From the NCBI RefSeq assembly GCF_001816145.1, contig NZ_MDZB01000164.1:62001-126000 (forward strand): DNA of 64,000 nucleotides, in the 5' to 3' direction. Position numbers and translations under genes: made by a program. This document shows positions 8,996 to 17,997 of this stretch, in pieces. Source of the stretch: Hymenobacter lapidarius. GTDB taxonomy: Bacteria > Bacteroidota > Bacteroidia > Cytophagales > Hymenobacteraceae. The notes below the pieces were generated by a model. The model made no database searches, was not told the DNA's origin, and worked only from the letters and a program-made list of their open reading frames with translations. Every line of letters starts with the position of its first letter. Position 1 is the first letter of the stretch.

Positions 8996-10576
8996 ATGGC
9001 AAGTATTTTCGCCAAAAAACCATTGGCCGTGCTGCTGGGCGAGGCCAACTCCACCGGGCACGGCACGCTGAAGCGGACGCTGGGCGCAGGTAACCTCGTG
9101 GCTCTGGGCGTAGGCGCCATCATCGGGGCGGGCCTGTTTGTACGCACCGCCGCCGCCGCCGCGCAAGCCTCGGGACCGGGCGTTACGCTCGCCTTTATTC
9201 TGGCCGCCTTTGGCTGCGTATTCGCGGGCCTGTGCTACGCCGAATTTGCCGCCATGATTCCCATTGCCGGCTCGGCCTACACCTACGCCTACACCACCAT
9301 GGGCGAGTTTGTGGCCTGGGTTATCGGCTGGGCGCTCATCATGGAATACGCGCTGGGCGCGGCTACCGTGTCCATTGCCTGGAGCGAGTACCTCAACAAG
9401 CTCCTGGAGACGTTTGGAACCAGTATACCGTATAGTCTAAGCCATTCGCCCTTCGAGCGCGCCGTTATCAACGGGGTGGCCGAGCACGGCGTTATCAACC
9501 TGCCGGCGCTGCTCATCATCGTGGCCCTAAGCCTGCTGCTGGTGAAAGGCACCCAGGAATCGGCCATGTTCAACGCCGTTATCGTGGTGCTGAAGGTGCT
9601 CATCGTGGTGGTGTTCATCGCGGTGGGCTGGCAGTTCGTGAACCCCGCCAACCACACGCCCTACCTCATCCCGGCCGATGCCGTGGTGAAAAACGCCGCC
9701 GGCGAGGTGGTGCGCACCTACGAAGGCTGGAACAAGCACGGCTGGGGCGGCATTCTGGGCGGTGCGGGCATCGTATTCTTTGCTTTCATCGGCTTTGATG
9801 CCGTGAGCACGGCCGCGCAGGAAGCCAAAAACCCCAAGCGCGACATGCCCATCGGCATTCTGGGCTCGCTGGCCCTGTGCACGGTGCTCTACATTCTGTT
9901 CGGCCACGTGCTGACGGGTGTGGCCAACTGGCGCGAGTTTGCCGACCCAGCCGTGGGCGGCGAGGCTTCGGTGACCTACGCCATCGTGACGCACATGAAG
10001 GGCTACGAGTGGCTGGGTACGGCCGTTACCATTGGTATTCTGCTGGGTTTCACCTCGGTAATGCTGGTGATGCTCATGGGGCAGAGCCGGGTTTTCTTCT
10101 CGATGGCCAAAGACGGTCTGATGCCCAAAGCCTTCTCCGCGCTGCACCCCCGCTTCAACACGCCCTACAAGTCGAACCTGATGCTGATGGTGTTCGTGGG
10201 CCTGTTCGCGGCCTTCGTGCCCGGCAACCTGGCCGGCGACCTGACCTCGTTTGGCACGCTGCTGGCCTTCGTGCTGGTAAGCCTGGGTGTGTGGATTATG
10301 CGCAAATCTGACCCCGACCAGCCGCGTCCGTTCCGGGCGCCGCTCTCATCGGCCAGCTTCCCGCTGGTGCCCTTCATGGGGGCAATCGTGTGCTCGGCCC
10401 TCATCGTCGGCCTCGATTCCGCTACCCTGGAAGTGGCCGCCGGCTGGATGCTGCTGGGTTTCATCGTGTACTTCCTCTACGGCAAGCGCAACTCGCTGCT
10501 GCAAAAGGGCATCGTGGTAGTACCCACGGAGATGGACGAGCAGGCCTTCATCGAGCCTGACAAGGACAACCTCTAA
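8996..10576 (+). CDS. APC-family amino acid permease (cationic amino acid transporter-like)
   Basis: 526 residues with about 12-14 membrane helices. The first helix has the APC substrate motif VGAIIGAGLFV (residues about 37-48), and helix 2 has the conserved CYAEFAAMIPIAGSAYTY. Helix 6 to the following loop (GIVFFAFIGFDAVSTAAQE) and the loop with KNPKRDMPIGI are typical of the YfnA/CAT subgroup. It should import amino acids by proton-driven symport across the inner membrane. It is transcribed alone and is followed by a strong terminator. The substrate cannot be read from sequence. Confidence 0.92.
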   Translation: MASIFAKKPLAVLLGEANSTGHGTLKRTLGAGNLVALGVGAIIGAGLFVRTAAAAAQASGPGVTLAFILAAFGCVFAGLCYAEFAAMIPIAGSAYTYAYTTMGEFVAWVIGWALIMEYALGAATVSIAWSEYLNKLLETFGTSIPYSLSHSPFERAVINGVAEHGVINLPALLIIVALSLLLVKGTQESAMFNAVIVVLKVLIVVVFIAVGWQFVNPANHTPYLIPADAVVKNAAGEVVRTYEGWNKHGWGGILGGAGIVFFAFIGFDAVSTAAQEAKNPKRDMPIGILGSLALCTVLYILFGHVLTGVANWREFADPAVGGEASVTYAIVTHMKGYEWLGTAVTIGILLGFTSVMLVMLMGQSRVFFSMAKDGLMPKAFSALHPRFNTPYKSNLMLMVFVGLFAAFVPGNLAGDLTSFGTLLAFVLVSLGVWIMRKSDPDQPRPFRAPLSSASFPLVPFMGAIVCSALIVGLDSATLEVAAGWMLLGFIVYFLYGKRNSLLQKGIVVVPTEMDEQAFIEPDKDNL

Positions 10577-10605
10577 GGGCTCCGCAAGGAACTGCTTTGC
10601 ACAAT

Positions 10606-10641
10606 AAAAAACCCCGCCGGTATTATCCGGCGGGGTTTTTT
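10606..10641 (+). terminator. Rho-independent terminator of the permease
   Basis: A 15-bp perfect stem (AAAAAACCCCGCCGG, 10606-10620, with 10627-10641), a six-base loop and a T6 end. Flanking A and T runs make it usable in both directions. The convergent gene ends at 10729. Confidence 0.92.
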
Positions 10642-10728
10642 GTTGAAAATCTGCTGGATAAATCGAACGGATAAATCCAAAATCCGGTCCGTTAGCGACA
10701 CGCGGACTCGCGGCGGCCACGTTCTAAA

Positions 10729-12261
10729 TCAGTGCTTGGGCATTAGCTCCGACGAGCTGAGCTGGTACACGTCGTGGCGGCGGCTGCGCAGGTTTTGCAC
10801 GCTCCCCTGGGTGCGCAGGCGGTCAAGAACGGACAGGTCCACGTCCGTCACCAGAATCATCTCGGTGTTGGGCGTTGCTTCGCTTTTCACGCCAGTAGTG
10901 GGGAAGGCGAAGTCGCAGGGCGTGAGCACGGCCGACTGCGCATACTGAATATCCATATTCTTGACCCTCGGCAAGTTGCCCACTGAGCCGGCAATGGCCA
11001 CGTAGCATTCGTTTTCGATGGCCCGCGCCTGGGCGCAGTGCCGCACGCGGGAATAAGCCGTCTGGGTATCGGTGAGGAAAGGCACGAAAAGAATGTCCAT
11101 GCCCTGGTCGGCCAGGAGGCGGGCCAGCTCGGGAAACTCCGAATCGTAGCAGATGAGGATGCCAATGCGGCCCGAATCGGTGTCGAAGGTTTGGAGCTTC
11201 TTACCGCCGGTGAGGCCCCAATACTTGGCCTCGTTGGGCGTGACGTGGATTTTCTCGTAGCGCTCGGTGCTACCGTTGCGGCGGCACAGGTAGCCCACGT
11301 TCATCAGCTTACCATTCCCATCCATCACGGGCATCGAGCCGGTAATGATGTTGATGTGGTATTTCACGGCCAGCTCGGTGAAGCGGGCCAGAATGGCATC
11401 CGAAAACTGGCTCAGCTTGCGAATGGCATCAATTTCGGACAATTCGTTGGCATCGGCCATCAGTGGGCCGTGAAACAGCTCGGGAAACAGCGCGAAGTCG
11501 GCGCGGTAGGCGGCCAGCGCATCCACGAAGTATTCCACCTGTTGCAGCAAGTCTTCCAGGCCGTCGTAGAGGCGCATTTGCCACTGCACGAGCCCCAGGC
11601 GCACCTGCGTTTTCTGGGCGATGGGCTGCACCGGGCGGGTGTCATACATCATGTTGTCCCACTCCATGAGCAGGGCGTAGTCGCCACTGGCCGCGTCGTT
11701 GGGCAAGTAATCGCGCAGCACCCGCACCGGATGGAAATCGTTGGAAAGCTGAAAATTCAGCGAAGGGTCCACTATTTCGCGGTTCTTCACCTTCTGCACG
11801 TACTGCTTGGGCGAAAGCGTTTCCTGGTACTCGTGGTAACCCGGAATGCGCGCCCCGAAGGTAATGGCGCGCAGATTCAGGCGTTCGCACAGCTCTTTAC
11901 GGGCCTCGTAGAGGCGGCGCGCCAGCCGCCGCCCGCGCATGGCCGGCACCACAAACACCTCGATGCCGTAAAGCGTGTCGGCGGCGGGCTGGTGGGTGCT
12001 AAAGGTGTAGTCGCCGGTCACCTGCTGAAACGTGTGGTCTTCCTCAAACTGGTCGTGGTCAACGATGATGGCAAAGGCAGCGGCCACTACTTCGCCATTC
12101 ACCGTCACCACAAACTGCCCTTCGGGAAACAGGTCCACCAGCCGGTTCAGCTGCGCCTCCGCCCAGTAGGTGGCCAGGCGCGGGTAAGCGAGAAGCATGG
12201 CGTTTTTGATGGCTTCGGCGTCGGTTTTTTGCAGGTGGCGAATCTCAGTCAGTTCGTTCAT
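10729..12261 (-). CDS. GNAT acetyltransferase / carbon-nitrogen hydrolase fusion
   Basis: 510 residues. Residues 1-215 are a GNAT fold (acetyl-CoA loop near VVPAMRGRRLARRLYEARK). Residues about 225-500 are a nitrilase-superfamily hydrolase with the Glu (LFPELFHG), Lys (EKIHVTPNEAKYWG) and Cys (GILICYDSEFPEL, Cys371) triad in order. The fusion is a known family in several bacterial phyla, but its substrates are not known; amidase or acyl-transfer chemistry is a reasonable guess. The protein has no signal peptide, so it is cytoplasmic. It is monocistronic and convergent with the permease. Confidence 0.9.
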   Translation of the reverse strand: MNELTEIRHLQKTDAEAIKNAMLLAYPRLATYWAEAQLNRLVDLFPEGQFVVTVNGEVVAAAFAIIVDHDQFEEDHTFQQVTGDYTFSTHQPAADTLYGIEVFVVPAMRGRRLARRLYEARKELCERLNLRAITFGARIPGYHEYQETLSPKQYVQKVKNREIVDPSLNFQLSNDFHPVRVLRDYLPNDAASGDYALLMEWDNMMYDTRPVQPIAQKTQVRLGLVQWQMRLYDGLEDLLQQVEYFVDALAAYRADFALFPELFHGPLMADANELSEIDAIRKLSQFSDAILARFTELAVKYHINIITGSMPVMDGNGKLMNVGYLCRRNGSTERYEKIHVTPNEAKYWGLTGGKKLQTFDTDSGRIGILICYDSEFPELARLLADQGMDILFVPFLTDTQTAYSRVRHCAQARAIENECYVAIAGSVGNLPRVKNMDIQYAQSAVLTPCDFAFPTTGVKSEATPNTEMILVTDVDLSVLDRLRTQGSVQNLRSRRHDVYQLSSSELMPKH

Positions 12262-12484
12262 AAAAGGGGGTGTCGTGGAGTAGCCCCGGCCCCGCCCGCG
12301 TTAGAATTGGGGCCGCGCCGCGAGAGCGGAAAGCGCCCGGTTGCGGAAGCGTAGCCGAGGGATTTTGGAGCCTGGTCATGTATAAACAAGGTTCCGGGGA
12401 ACTTTACGGTACGCAGAAACAGCCGCAAACGCCGAAACCAGCCCAATTGGTCATATATGGACCAGTAATCGCAGCGCCGACCAC

Positions 12485-13018
12485 ATGAAAAAAACACGCA
12501 AGTATGGAATACTTCGCAGTATCTGGCCGCTGCTTGCCCTGAGTGGCAGCCTCGCCGGGTGCTGTGGCAGCATTGATTGCGACTGTGACGTCAGCTCGGC
12601 CAGCGACGTAGTGGTGTCTTTCGACCAGGACAGCTTGCAAAGCGGCTTCCGGGCCGCCGAAATCAGGGGGGCGTATGCGGTGCGTTACGTCCGGCCCGGG
12701 TTTTTGATGCCGTTGGATACTGCCCGCCAAGTGCTTGCCGCCACCAATTTCAACAGCACCAACTACATCAGCCTGCAGACGCTGCGCTGGCCCGCCAACC
12801 CCGCGCCGCCGGCCACCGGGGAAGCGTTTACTAAATATAACTACCGGTTGGTGCTGCCCAATGCCAGCCGCAGCTACAGCATCAGCGAGCTGGAAGTGGC
12901 AACTGAGGCAGGTAGTGGCTGTTGCGGCTGCCCGTTTAATACCCGTCGGCGCTTTGTGCTCAACGGCAAGCTGGTAATAGCCGAAGGGGGCGCTTCCTAT
13001 ACTGTACTGCGCCGGTAG
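12485..13018 (+). CDS. Hypothetical cysteine-rich lipoprotein
   Basis: 177 residues. The N-terminus ends in a lipobox (LSGSLAGC), so it is probably lipid-anchored. Clusters GCCGSIDCDCD after the lipobox and GCCGCPFN near residue 145 give many cysteines, which might bind metal or form disulfides. The rest is a beta-rich region without a family I can name; length and the CCG start recall DUF5034 lipoproteins of Bacteroidales, but this is only a resemblance. A small palindrome (GGTC ATATATG GACC, about 12450) precedes it. Confidence 0.68.
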   Translation: MKKTRKYGILRSIWPLLALSGSLAGCCGSIDCDCDVSSASDVVVSFDQDSLQSGFRAAEIRGAYAVRYVRPGFLMPLDTARQVLAATNFNSTNYISLQTLRWPANPAPPATGEAFTKYNYRLVLPNASRSYSISELEVATEAGSGCCGCPFNTRRRFVLNGKLVIAEGGASYTVLRR

Positions 13019-13038
13019 AGCAGGCAGCGTACTAAGTA

Positions 13039-13248
13039 CTAATTGGCCTCTTTCACCTCGCTTTTCAGCTTGAGCACCCGGTCGCCGTTTTCCTGCACGA
13101 TAACCAGGGCCGGGTCGTCGGCCGAGCCGTTGCGGTGAATCTCGGAGCCTTTGATGGTGCGGGCAATGGGCTCTTTGTGCATGGATTCTATTTTGCCGGT
13201 GGCCGTGCCGGTGCCGTATTTCCAGGTGACTTTGGTGCCTTTGCGCAT
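13039..13248 (-). CDS. DUF2945 / hypervirulence-associated TUDOR-domain protein
   Basis: 69 residues, matching the short DUF2945 family along its length: MRKGTKVTWKYGTG, the central GSEIHRNGSADDPALVI and the basic end LKLKSEV. The ATG at 13248 is the natural start; the frame stays open far upstream, but that part is antisense to the amidohydrolase and has no protein-like content. The family has a small beta-barrel of TUDOR type and no proven biochemical role. Confidence 0.88.
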   Translation of the reverse strand: MRKGTKVTWKYGTGTATGKIESMHKEPIARTIKGSEIHRNGSADDPALVIVQENGDRVLKLKSEVKEAN

Positions 13249-13425
13249 GGGAAGTAGGGGGGAGGAAAAGAGAATGAGCCGGATTGTACAAGTTGTTACC
13301 ACATTATTACTGGTATTTGTACTGAACTGTTGCCGGGCCGTGGCCCGGGGCCCTACATTTGACGGCAGCGCGGCGAACGGTTTCGTTTTATTGCCCTTTA
13401 TCAAGGCGTACTTTCTCATTTTTGC

Positions 13426-16400
13426 ATGAAGATTTCTAATCAGCAATTGCCGTTGGCGGGTCTGCTGGCGCTGTTGGGACACGTCGCAGTAGCCCAGCCC
13501 GGTACCTACCCGCGCAATGGCGTGTACGACCAGCGGCCGGGCGTGTTTGCCTTCACCCACGCCACGCTGTTCACCGACTACAAAACCCAAATCAACGACG
13601 CTACCCTGGTTATTCGGGACGGCAAAGTGGTGGCCGCCGGGCCGGCGGGCGCGGTCAAGATTCCGGTGGGCGCGGTGGTGCAGGACGTGCGCGGCAAGTT
13701 CATCTACCCCGGTTTTGTGGACGTGTACACCAGCTACGGCGTGCCCGAAATTAAGGCGGCGGAGCGCCAGGGCCGCCGCCAGGGCCCGCAGTTCGACAGC
13801 CAGAAAACCGGGGCCTACAACTGGAACCAAGCCGTTCACCCCGAAGTGAACGCGGCCGAGATGTTCAAGGTGAACAACGACCAGGCTACCGCCTACCGCG
13901 CCCTCGGGTTTGGGGCGGTGCTCACGCAGCAGGCCGATGGCATCATGCGCGGCACGGCGGCCCTGGTCAGCCTGAACACCAACCGCCGCGAAAACGAGGT
14001 GATTCTGCTGGAAAAGGCCGCCACCGGATTCTCCTTTGACAAGGGCACGAGTACGCAGGATTACCCCGGCTCGCTGATGGGCAGCATTGCGCTGCTGCGC
14101 CAAACCTACCTCGATGCGCAGTGGAACCAGCGCAGTCCCCGCCGCGAGCAGAACCTGTCGCTGCAGGCTCTGACGCAGCAAAAATCCCTGCCCGCCATCT
14201 TCCAGGTGAGCGACAAGCTCTCCGCCCTGCGGGCGGATAAGGTGGGCGACGAGGCCGGCCAGCAGTACATCATCAAGGGGCGCGGCGACGAATACCAGCG
14301 CCTCAACGACCTGAAAGCCACCGGTGCCACCTTCGTGCTGGCCCTTAACTTCCCCGATGCCTACAACGTGGAGGACGTGTACGACGCCCTGCGCATTCCG
14401 CTCGAAGACCTGAAGCACTGGGAGATGGCGCCCGCCAACCCCGCCCGCCTAAGCCAAGCCGGCGTGCCCTTCGCCCTCACCGCCGCCGACCTCAAGGACA
14501 AGAAGAAGTTTTTGCCCAACCTGCGCAAAGCCGCCACTTATGGCCTGACCGAAGCCGCCGCCCTGCGCGCCCTCACCGAAACGCCCGCGCGGCTGCTGCG
14601 GGCCCAGGACCGCATCGGCGCCCTGCGGCCGGGCATGGAGGCCAACTTCATTGTGTGCTCGGCCCGCTTCCTGGCCGACGACAACGTGCTGCTCGACAAC
14701 TGGGTGCAGGGCGAACGCTACCAGCTGAGCACCGTGCCGGCCGACTACCGCGGCGTGTACAAGTTGGATTTTATATCAAGGGATAAGATTAAGAATAACG
14801 AGCTACAGGTGAGCGCGGAAGGCATGTACATGCTCATACAGGGCAAGCCCGAAGCCCCGGAGTTGAAAATCGTGCCCACGGCAGGCGATACCATCAAGGG
14901 CAGCCTGACCGTGACCAGCGACCTCGCCACGGTGGTTTTCAACCCCAATGACAAGCAAAAGGGTAAAGCCTCCAAAGCTGCGCCTGAAAAACCAGCAACT
15001 GACAACCAGCAACCAACAACCTTTCCCGAAGGCTCCGTACGCCTGAGCGGCTACTACACCCAGGAGGGCCGCGTATTTCAGGGCGATGGCCTGCTGGCCG
15101 ACGGCACGCCCGTGAAATGGCGCGCCGCCCGCCTGGAAGAAGCCAGCCGCGTGGCCAATCGCGACTCGGCCAAGGCCACGCCCGCACCAGTGGTGGGCAG
15201 CCTCATTTTCCCCTTCGCGGCGTATGGCCGCACCGCAATGCCCGGCCAGCAGCCCACGCTCATCAAAAATGCCACGGTGTGGACCAGCGAAGCCGCCGGC
15301 AACCTGGAAAACACCGACGTGCTGCTGGTGAATGGTAAAATCTCGAAAATCGGTAAGAACCTGGCGCTGCACAAGGGCGGCCGTACCATCGACGGCACGG
15401 GCAAGCACCTCTCACCGGGCATTATTGATGAACACTCCCACATTGCCGTGGCCGGCGGCGTGAACGAAGGCACCCAGGCCGTGACCAGCGAGGTGCGCAT
15501 CAGCGATGTGGTCGACAACGAGGACGTGGGCATCTACCGCGACTTGGCCGGCGGGGTGGTGGCCGCGCAGCTGCTGCACGGTTCGGCTAACCCCATCGGC
15601 GGGCAGTCGGCGCTGATTAAAATGCGCTGGGGCGCCACGCCCGAGGACATGAAAATTGCCGGGGCACCGGGCTTCATCAAGTTTGCCCTGGGCGAAAACG
15701 TGAAGCAGAGCAACTGGGGCGAGATGAACGTGCTGCGCTTCCCGCAGACGCGCATGGGCACCGAGCAGGTGTTTGTGGATGCCTTCAGCCGCGCCAAGGA
15801 GTATGAAAAGGAGCTGGCCGCCTACAACAAGCTGGGCAAGGGCAAGCAGAAAACAACCGAAGGCCCGCGCCGCGACCTGGAGCTGGACGCGCTGGTGGAA
15901 ATATTGAACCGCCAGCGCTTCATCACCTGCCACAGCTACGTGCAAAGCGAAATCAATATGCTGTTGGCCGTGGCCGACCGCATGGGCTTCAAAGTGAACA
16001 CATTTACCCACATTCTGGAGGGCTACAAGGTGGCCGACAAGATGAAAGCCCACGGCGCCAACGCCAGCACGTTTTCCGACTGGTGGGCGTATAAGAACGA
16101 GGTGCGCGACGCCATTCCTTACAATGCCGCCATCATGACGCGCGCCGGGGTGAACGTGGCCATCAACTCCGACGATGCCGAAATGAGCCGCCGCCTGAAC
16201 CAGGAAGCCGCCAAAACCGTGAAATACGGCGGCCTCACCGAAGCAGAAGCCTTGCGCCTGGTAACCATCAACCCGGCCAAAATGCTGCACCTGGATGCCA
16301 AAATGGGCTCCATTAAGGAAGGCAAAGACGCCGACGTGGTGCTCTGGACCGATAACCCCCTGAGCATTTACGCCAAGCCCGAGTACACGTTTGTGGACGG

Positions 16401-16587
16401 CCGCGAGATGTTCAGCCTCACCGCCGACATGGCCCTGCGCGCCGACATTCAGAAGGAGCGGCAGCGCATTGTGCAGGCCATACTACTGGCCAAGAAGGGC
16501 GGGGCTGCCACCCAGGCGGCTTCCAACAAGCCCCAGGGCCTGTGGCATTGCGATACCATCGGCGAAGAAAAAGAACTAGCTAAATAG
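13426..16587 (+). CDS. Secreted two-domain amidohydrolase
   Basis: 1053 residues with a signal peptide (to about residue 24, VAVAQ). Two amidohydrolase-like halves are seen. The first (about 35-430) keeps the fold ends (YPGFVDVYTSYG, LRPGMEANFIV) but has lost the metal-binding HxH. The second (about 610-1040) carries EHSHIA (His670, His672), the later HS (TCHSYV), THILEGYKVAD and INSDDAEMSRR, so it should be the active one. A low-complexity linker lies near residues 505-525. Substrates may be imino-dipeptides, as in imidazolonepropionase/prolidase relatives. It sits 7 bases before a second amidohydrolase, so they form an operon. Confidence 0.88.
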   Translation: MKISNQQLPLAGLLALLGHVAVAQPGTYPRNGVYDQRPGVFAFTHATLFTDYKTQINDATLVIRDGKVVAAGPAGAVKIPVGAVVQDVRGKFIYPGFVDVYTSYGVPEIKAAERQGRRQGPQFDSQKTGAYNWNQAVHPEVNAAEMFKVNNDQATAYRALGFGAVLTQQADGIMRGTAALVSLNTNRRENEVILLEKAATGFSFDKGTSTQDYPGSLMGSIALLRQTYLDAQWNQRSPRREQNLSLQALTQQKSLPAIFQVSDKLSALRADKVGDEAGQQYIIKGRGDEYQRLNDLKATGATFVLALNFPDAYNVEDVYDALRIPLEDLKHWEMAPANPARLSQAGVPFALTAADLKDKKKFLPNLRKAATYGLTEAAALRALTETPARLLRAQDRIGALRPGMEANFIVCSARFLADDNVLLDNWVQGERYQLSTVPADYRGVYKLDFISRDKIKNNELQVSAEGMYMLIQGKPEAPELKIVPTAGDTIKGSLTVTSDLATVVFNPNDKQKGKASKAAPEKPATDNQQPTTFPEGSVRLSGYYTQEGRVFQGDGLLADGTPVKWRAARLEEASRVANRDSAKATPAPVVGSLIFPFAAYGRTAMPGQQPTLIKNATVWTSEAAGNLENTDVLLVNGKISKIGKNLALHKGGRTIDGTGKHLSPGIIDEHSHIAVAGGVNEGTQAVTSEVRISDVVDNEDVGIYRDLAGGVVAAQLLHGSANPIGGQSALIKMRWGATPEDMKIAGAPGFIKFALGENVKQSNWGEMNVLRFPQTRMGTEQVFVDAFSRAKEYEKELAAYNKLGKGKQKTTEGPRRDLELDALVEILNRQRFITCHSYVQSEINMLLAVADRMGFKVNTFTHILEGYKVADKMKAHGANASTFSDWWAYKNEVRDAIPYNAAIMTRAGVNVAINSDDAEMSRRLNQEAAKTVKYGGLTEAEALRLVTINPAKMLHLDAKMGSIKEGKDADVVLWTDNPLSIYAKPEYTFVDGREMFSLTADMALRADIQKERQRIVQAILLAKKGGAATQAASNKPQGLWHCDTIGEEKELAK

Positions 16588-16594
16588 AGTCCTC

Positions 16595-17896
16595 ATGCGC
16601 GTTATTCTCACTCTTGCTTTTGCTGGTGCTGCTTTTGCTGCTGCTGCCCAGGTGCCCATGCCCACGCCGGCCCAGTCCCGGCCGGTGCTCATCACCGGGG
16701 CCACGCTGCACGTGGGCAACGGCACGGTGGTGCCCAATGCCACCGTGGCCTTCGACAAAGGCCGGCTGACCTACGCCGGCCCGGCCGCTGGTTTCACCCA
16801 GGACAAGGCCGGTTTCGAAGCCATCGATGCGGCCGGGCAACACCTGTACCCGGGGCTGATAGTGCCCAACACCACCCTGGGCCTCACCGAGGTAGAATCC
16901 ATCCGCGCCACCGTGGACGACGAGGAGGTGGGCATGCTGAACCCCAACGTGCGGGCCATTGTGGCCTACAACACCGACTCGGACATTCTGCCCACGGTGC
17001 GCACCAACGGCGTGCTGCTGGCCCAGACCACCCCGCGCGGTGCCCTGCTGGCCGGCCAAAGCAGCGTGGTGCAGCTCGACGCCTGGAACTGGCAGGACGC
17101 CGTGGTGCGCGCCGACGACGGCCAGCACCTTACCTGGCCCCAGATGGTGTTCCGCCTGAACCCCAACGAGGACGCCACGGCCCTTGAGCGCCGCCAGAAG
17201 GCCCGCGAAACGCAGCTCCGCGACCTGGAGCAGTTGTTTGGCGAAGCCAGCGCCTACCGCCAGCAGCCCGCGGGCCGCCCCGAAAACCTGCGCCTGGCAT
17301 CTCTGGCCGGCATCTTCGACGGCAGCAAAACCCTGTACCTGCACGCCGATTACGGCAAGGAAATCATCGAATCGGTGCGGTTTGCCAAGCGCATGGGCGT
17401 GCAGAAGGTGTCTGTGGTAGGCGCCCGAGATGCCTGGATGGCGCTGGACTTTCTGAAGCAGAACGACGTGAGCGTGGTGGTGTCGCGGGTGCACGCCCTG
17501 CCCCGGCGCGACGCCGATGACTACGACCAGCCCTACAAGCTGCCCGCTCAGCTGCAGGCCGCCGGCATCCGCTTCTGCCTGGATTACCAGGGCGACCAGG
17601 AAACGAGTGGCTCGCGCAACCTGGCCTTTGTGGCCGGCACCGCCGTGGCCTTCGGCCTAACCAAAGAGCAGGCCCTGACCGCCGTAACGCTTTCCACGGC
17701 CCAGATTATGGGCATCGACAAAGACTACGGCACCCTGGAAACCGGTAAAAGTGCCACCCTGGTACTCAGCAAAGGTGACCTGCTGGATATGCGTACCAAC
17801 GCTGTTTCCCGCGCCTTTATCGACGGCCGGGGCATCTCCCTGGAAAGCAAGCAAACGTACCTGGAGAAGAAATTCCGCGGCAAGTACGGGTTGTAG
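16595..17896 (+). CDS. Secreted amidohydrolase family protein, degenerate metal site
   Basis: 433 residues with a signal peptide (MRVILTLAFAGAAFAAAAQ). The N-terminal composite domain (LITGATLHVGNG) and the closing motif (GTLETGKSATLVL) are amidohydrolase marks. The expected HxH after strand 1 is replaced by IVPNTTLGL, as in the first half of the preceding protein. It may have little hydrolase activity alone and could act as a partner of the 1053-residue enzyme; this is inference. Tight spacing (7 bases) supports co-translation. Confidence 0.85.
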   Translation: MRVILTLAFAGAAFAAAAQVPMPTPAQSRPVLITGATLHVGNGTVVPNATVAFDKGRLTYAGPAAGFTQDKAGFEAIDAAGQHLYPGLIVPNTTLGLTEVESIRATVDDEEVGMLNPNVRAIVAYNTDSDILPTVRTNGVLLAQTTPRGALLAGQSSVVQLDAWNWQDAVVRADDGQHLTWPQMVFRLNPNEDATALERRQKARETQLRDLEQLFGEASAYRQQPAGRPENLRLASLAGIFDGSKTLYLHADYGKEIIESVRFAKRMGVQKVSVVGARDAWMALDFLKQNDVSVVVSRVHALPRRDADDYDQPYKLPAQLQAAGIRFCLDYQGDQETSGSRNLAFVAGTAVAFGLTKEQALTAVTLSTAQIMGIDKDYGTLETGKSATLVLSKGDLLDMRTNAVSRAFIDGRGISLESKQTYLEKKFRGKYGL

Positions 17897-17997
17897 GAAC
17901 CGCCATTGCCAGAGGCCGGCTGCGGAGAATTTCGCCTTTCCCGCCGTTCTTTTGCAGTGTACACCCACGCGTGCTCTTAGCTGGCGCGCCCCCGCTG

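Noticed and set aside
13249..14418. A long minus-strand open frame upstream of the DUF2945 gene (up to 459 residues)
   Set aside because: It is antisense to the amidohydrolase; only the last 69 residues have protein character and match a family.
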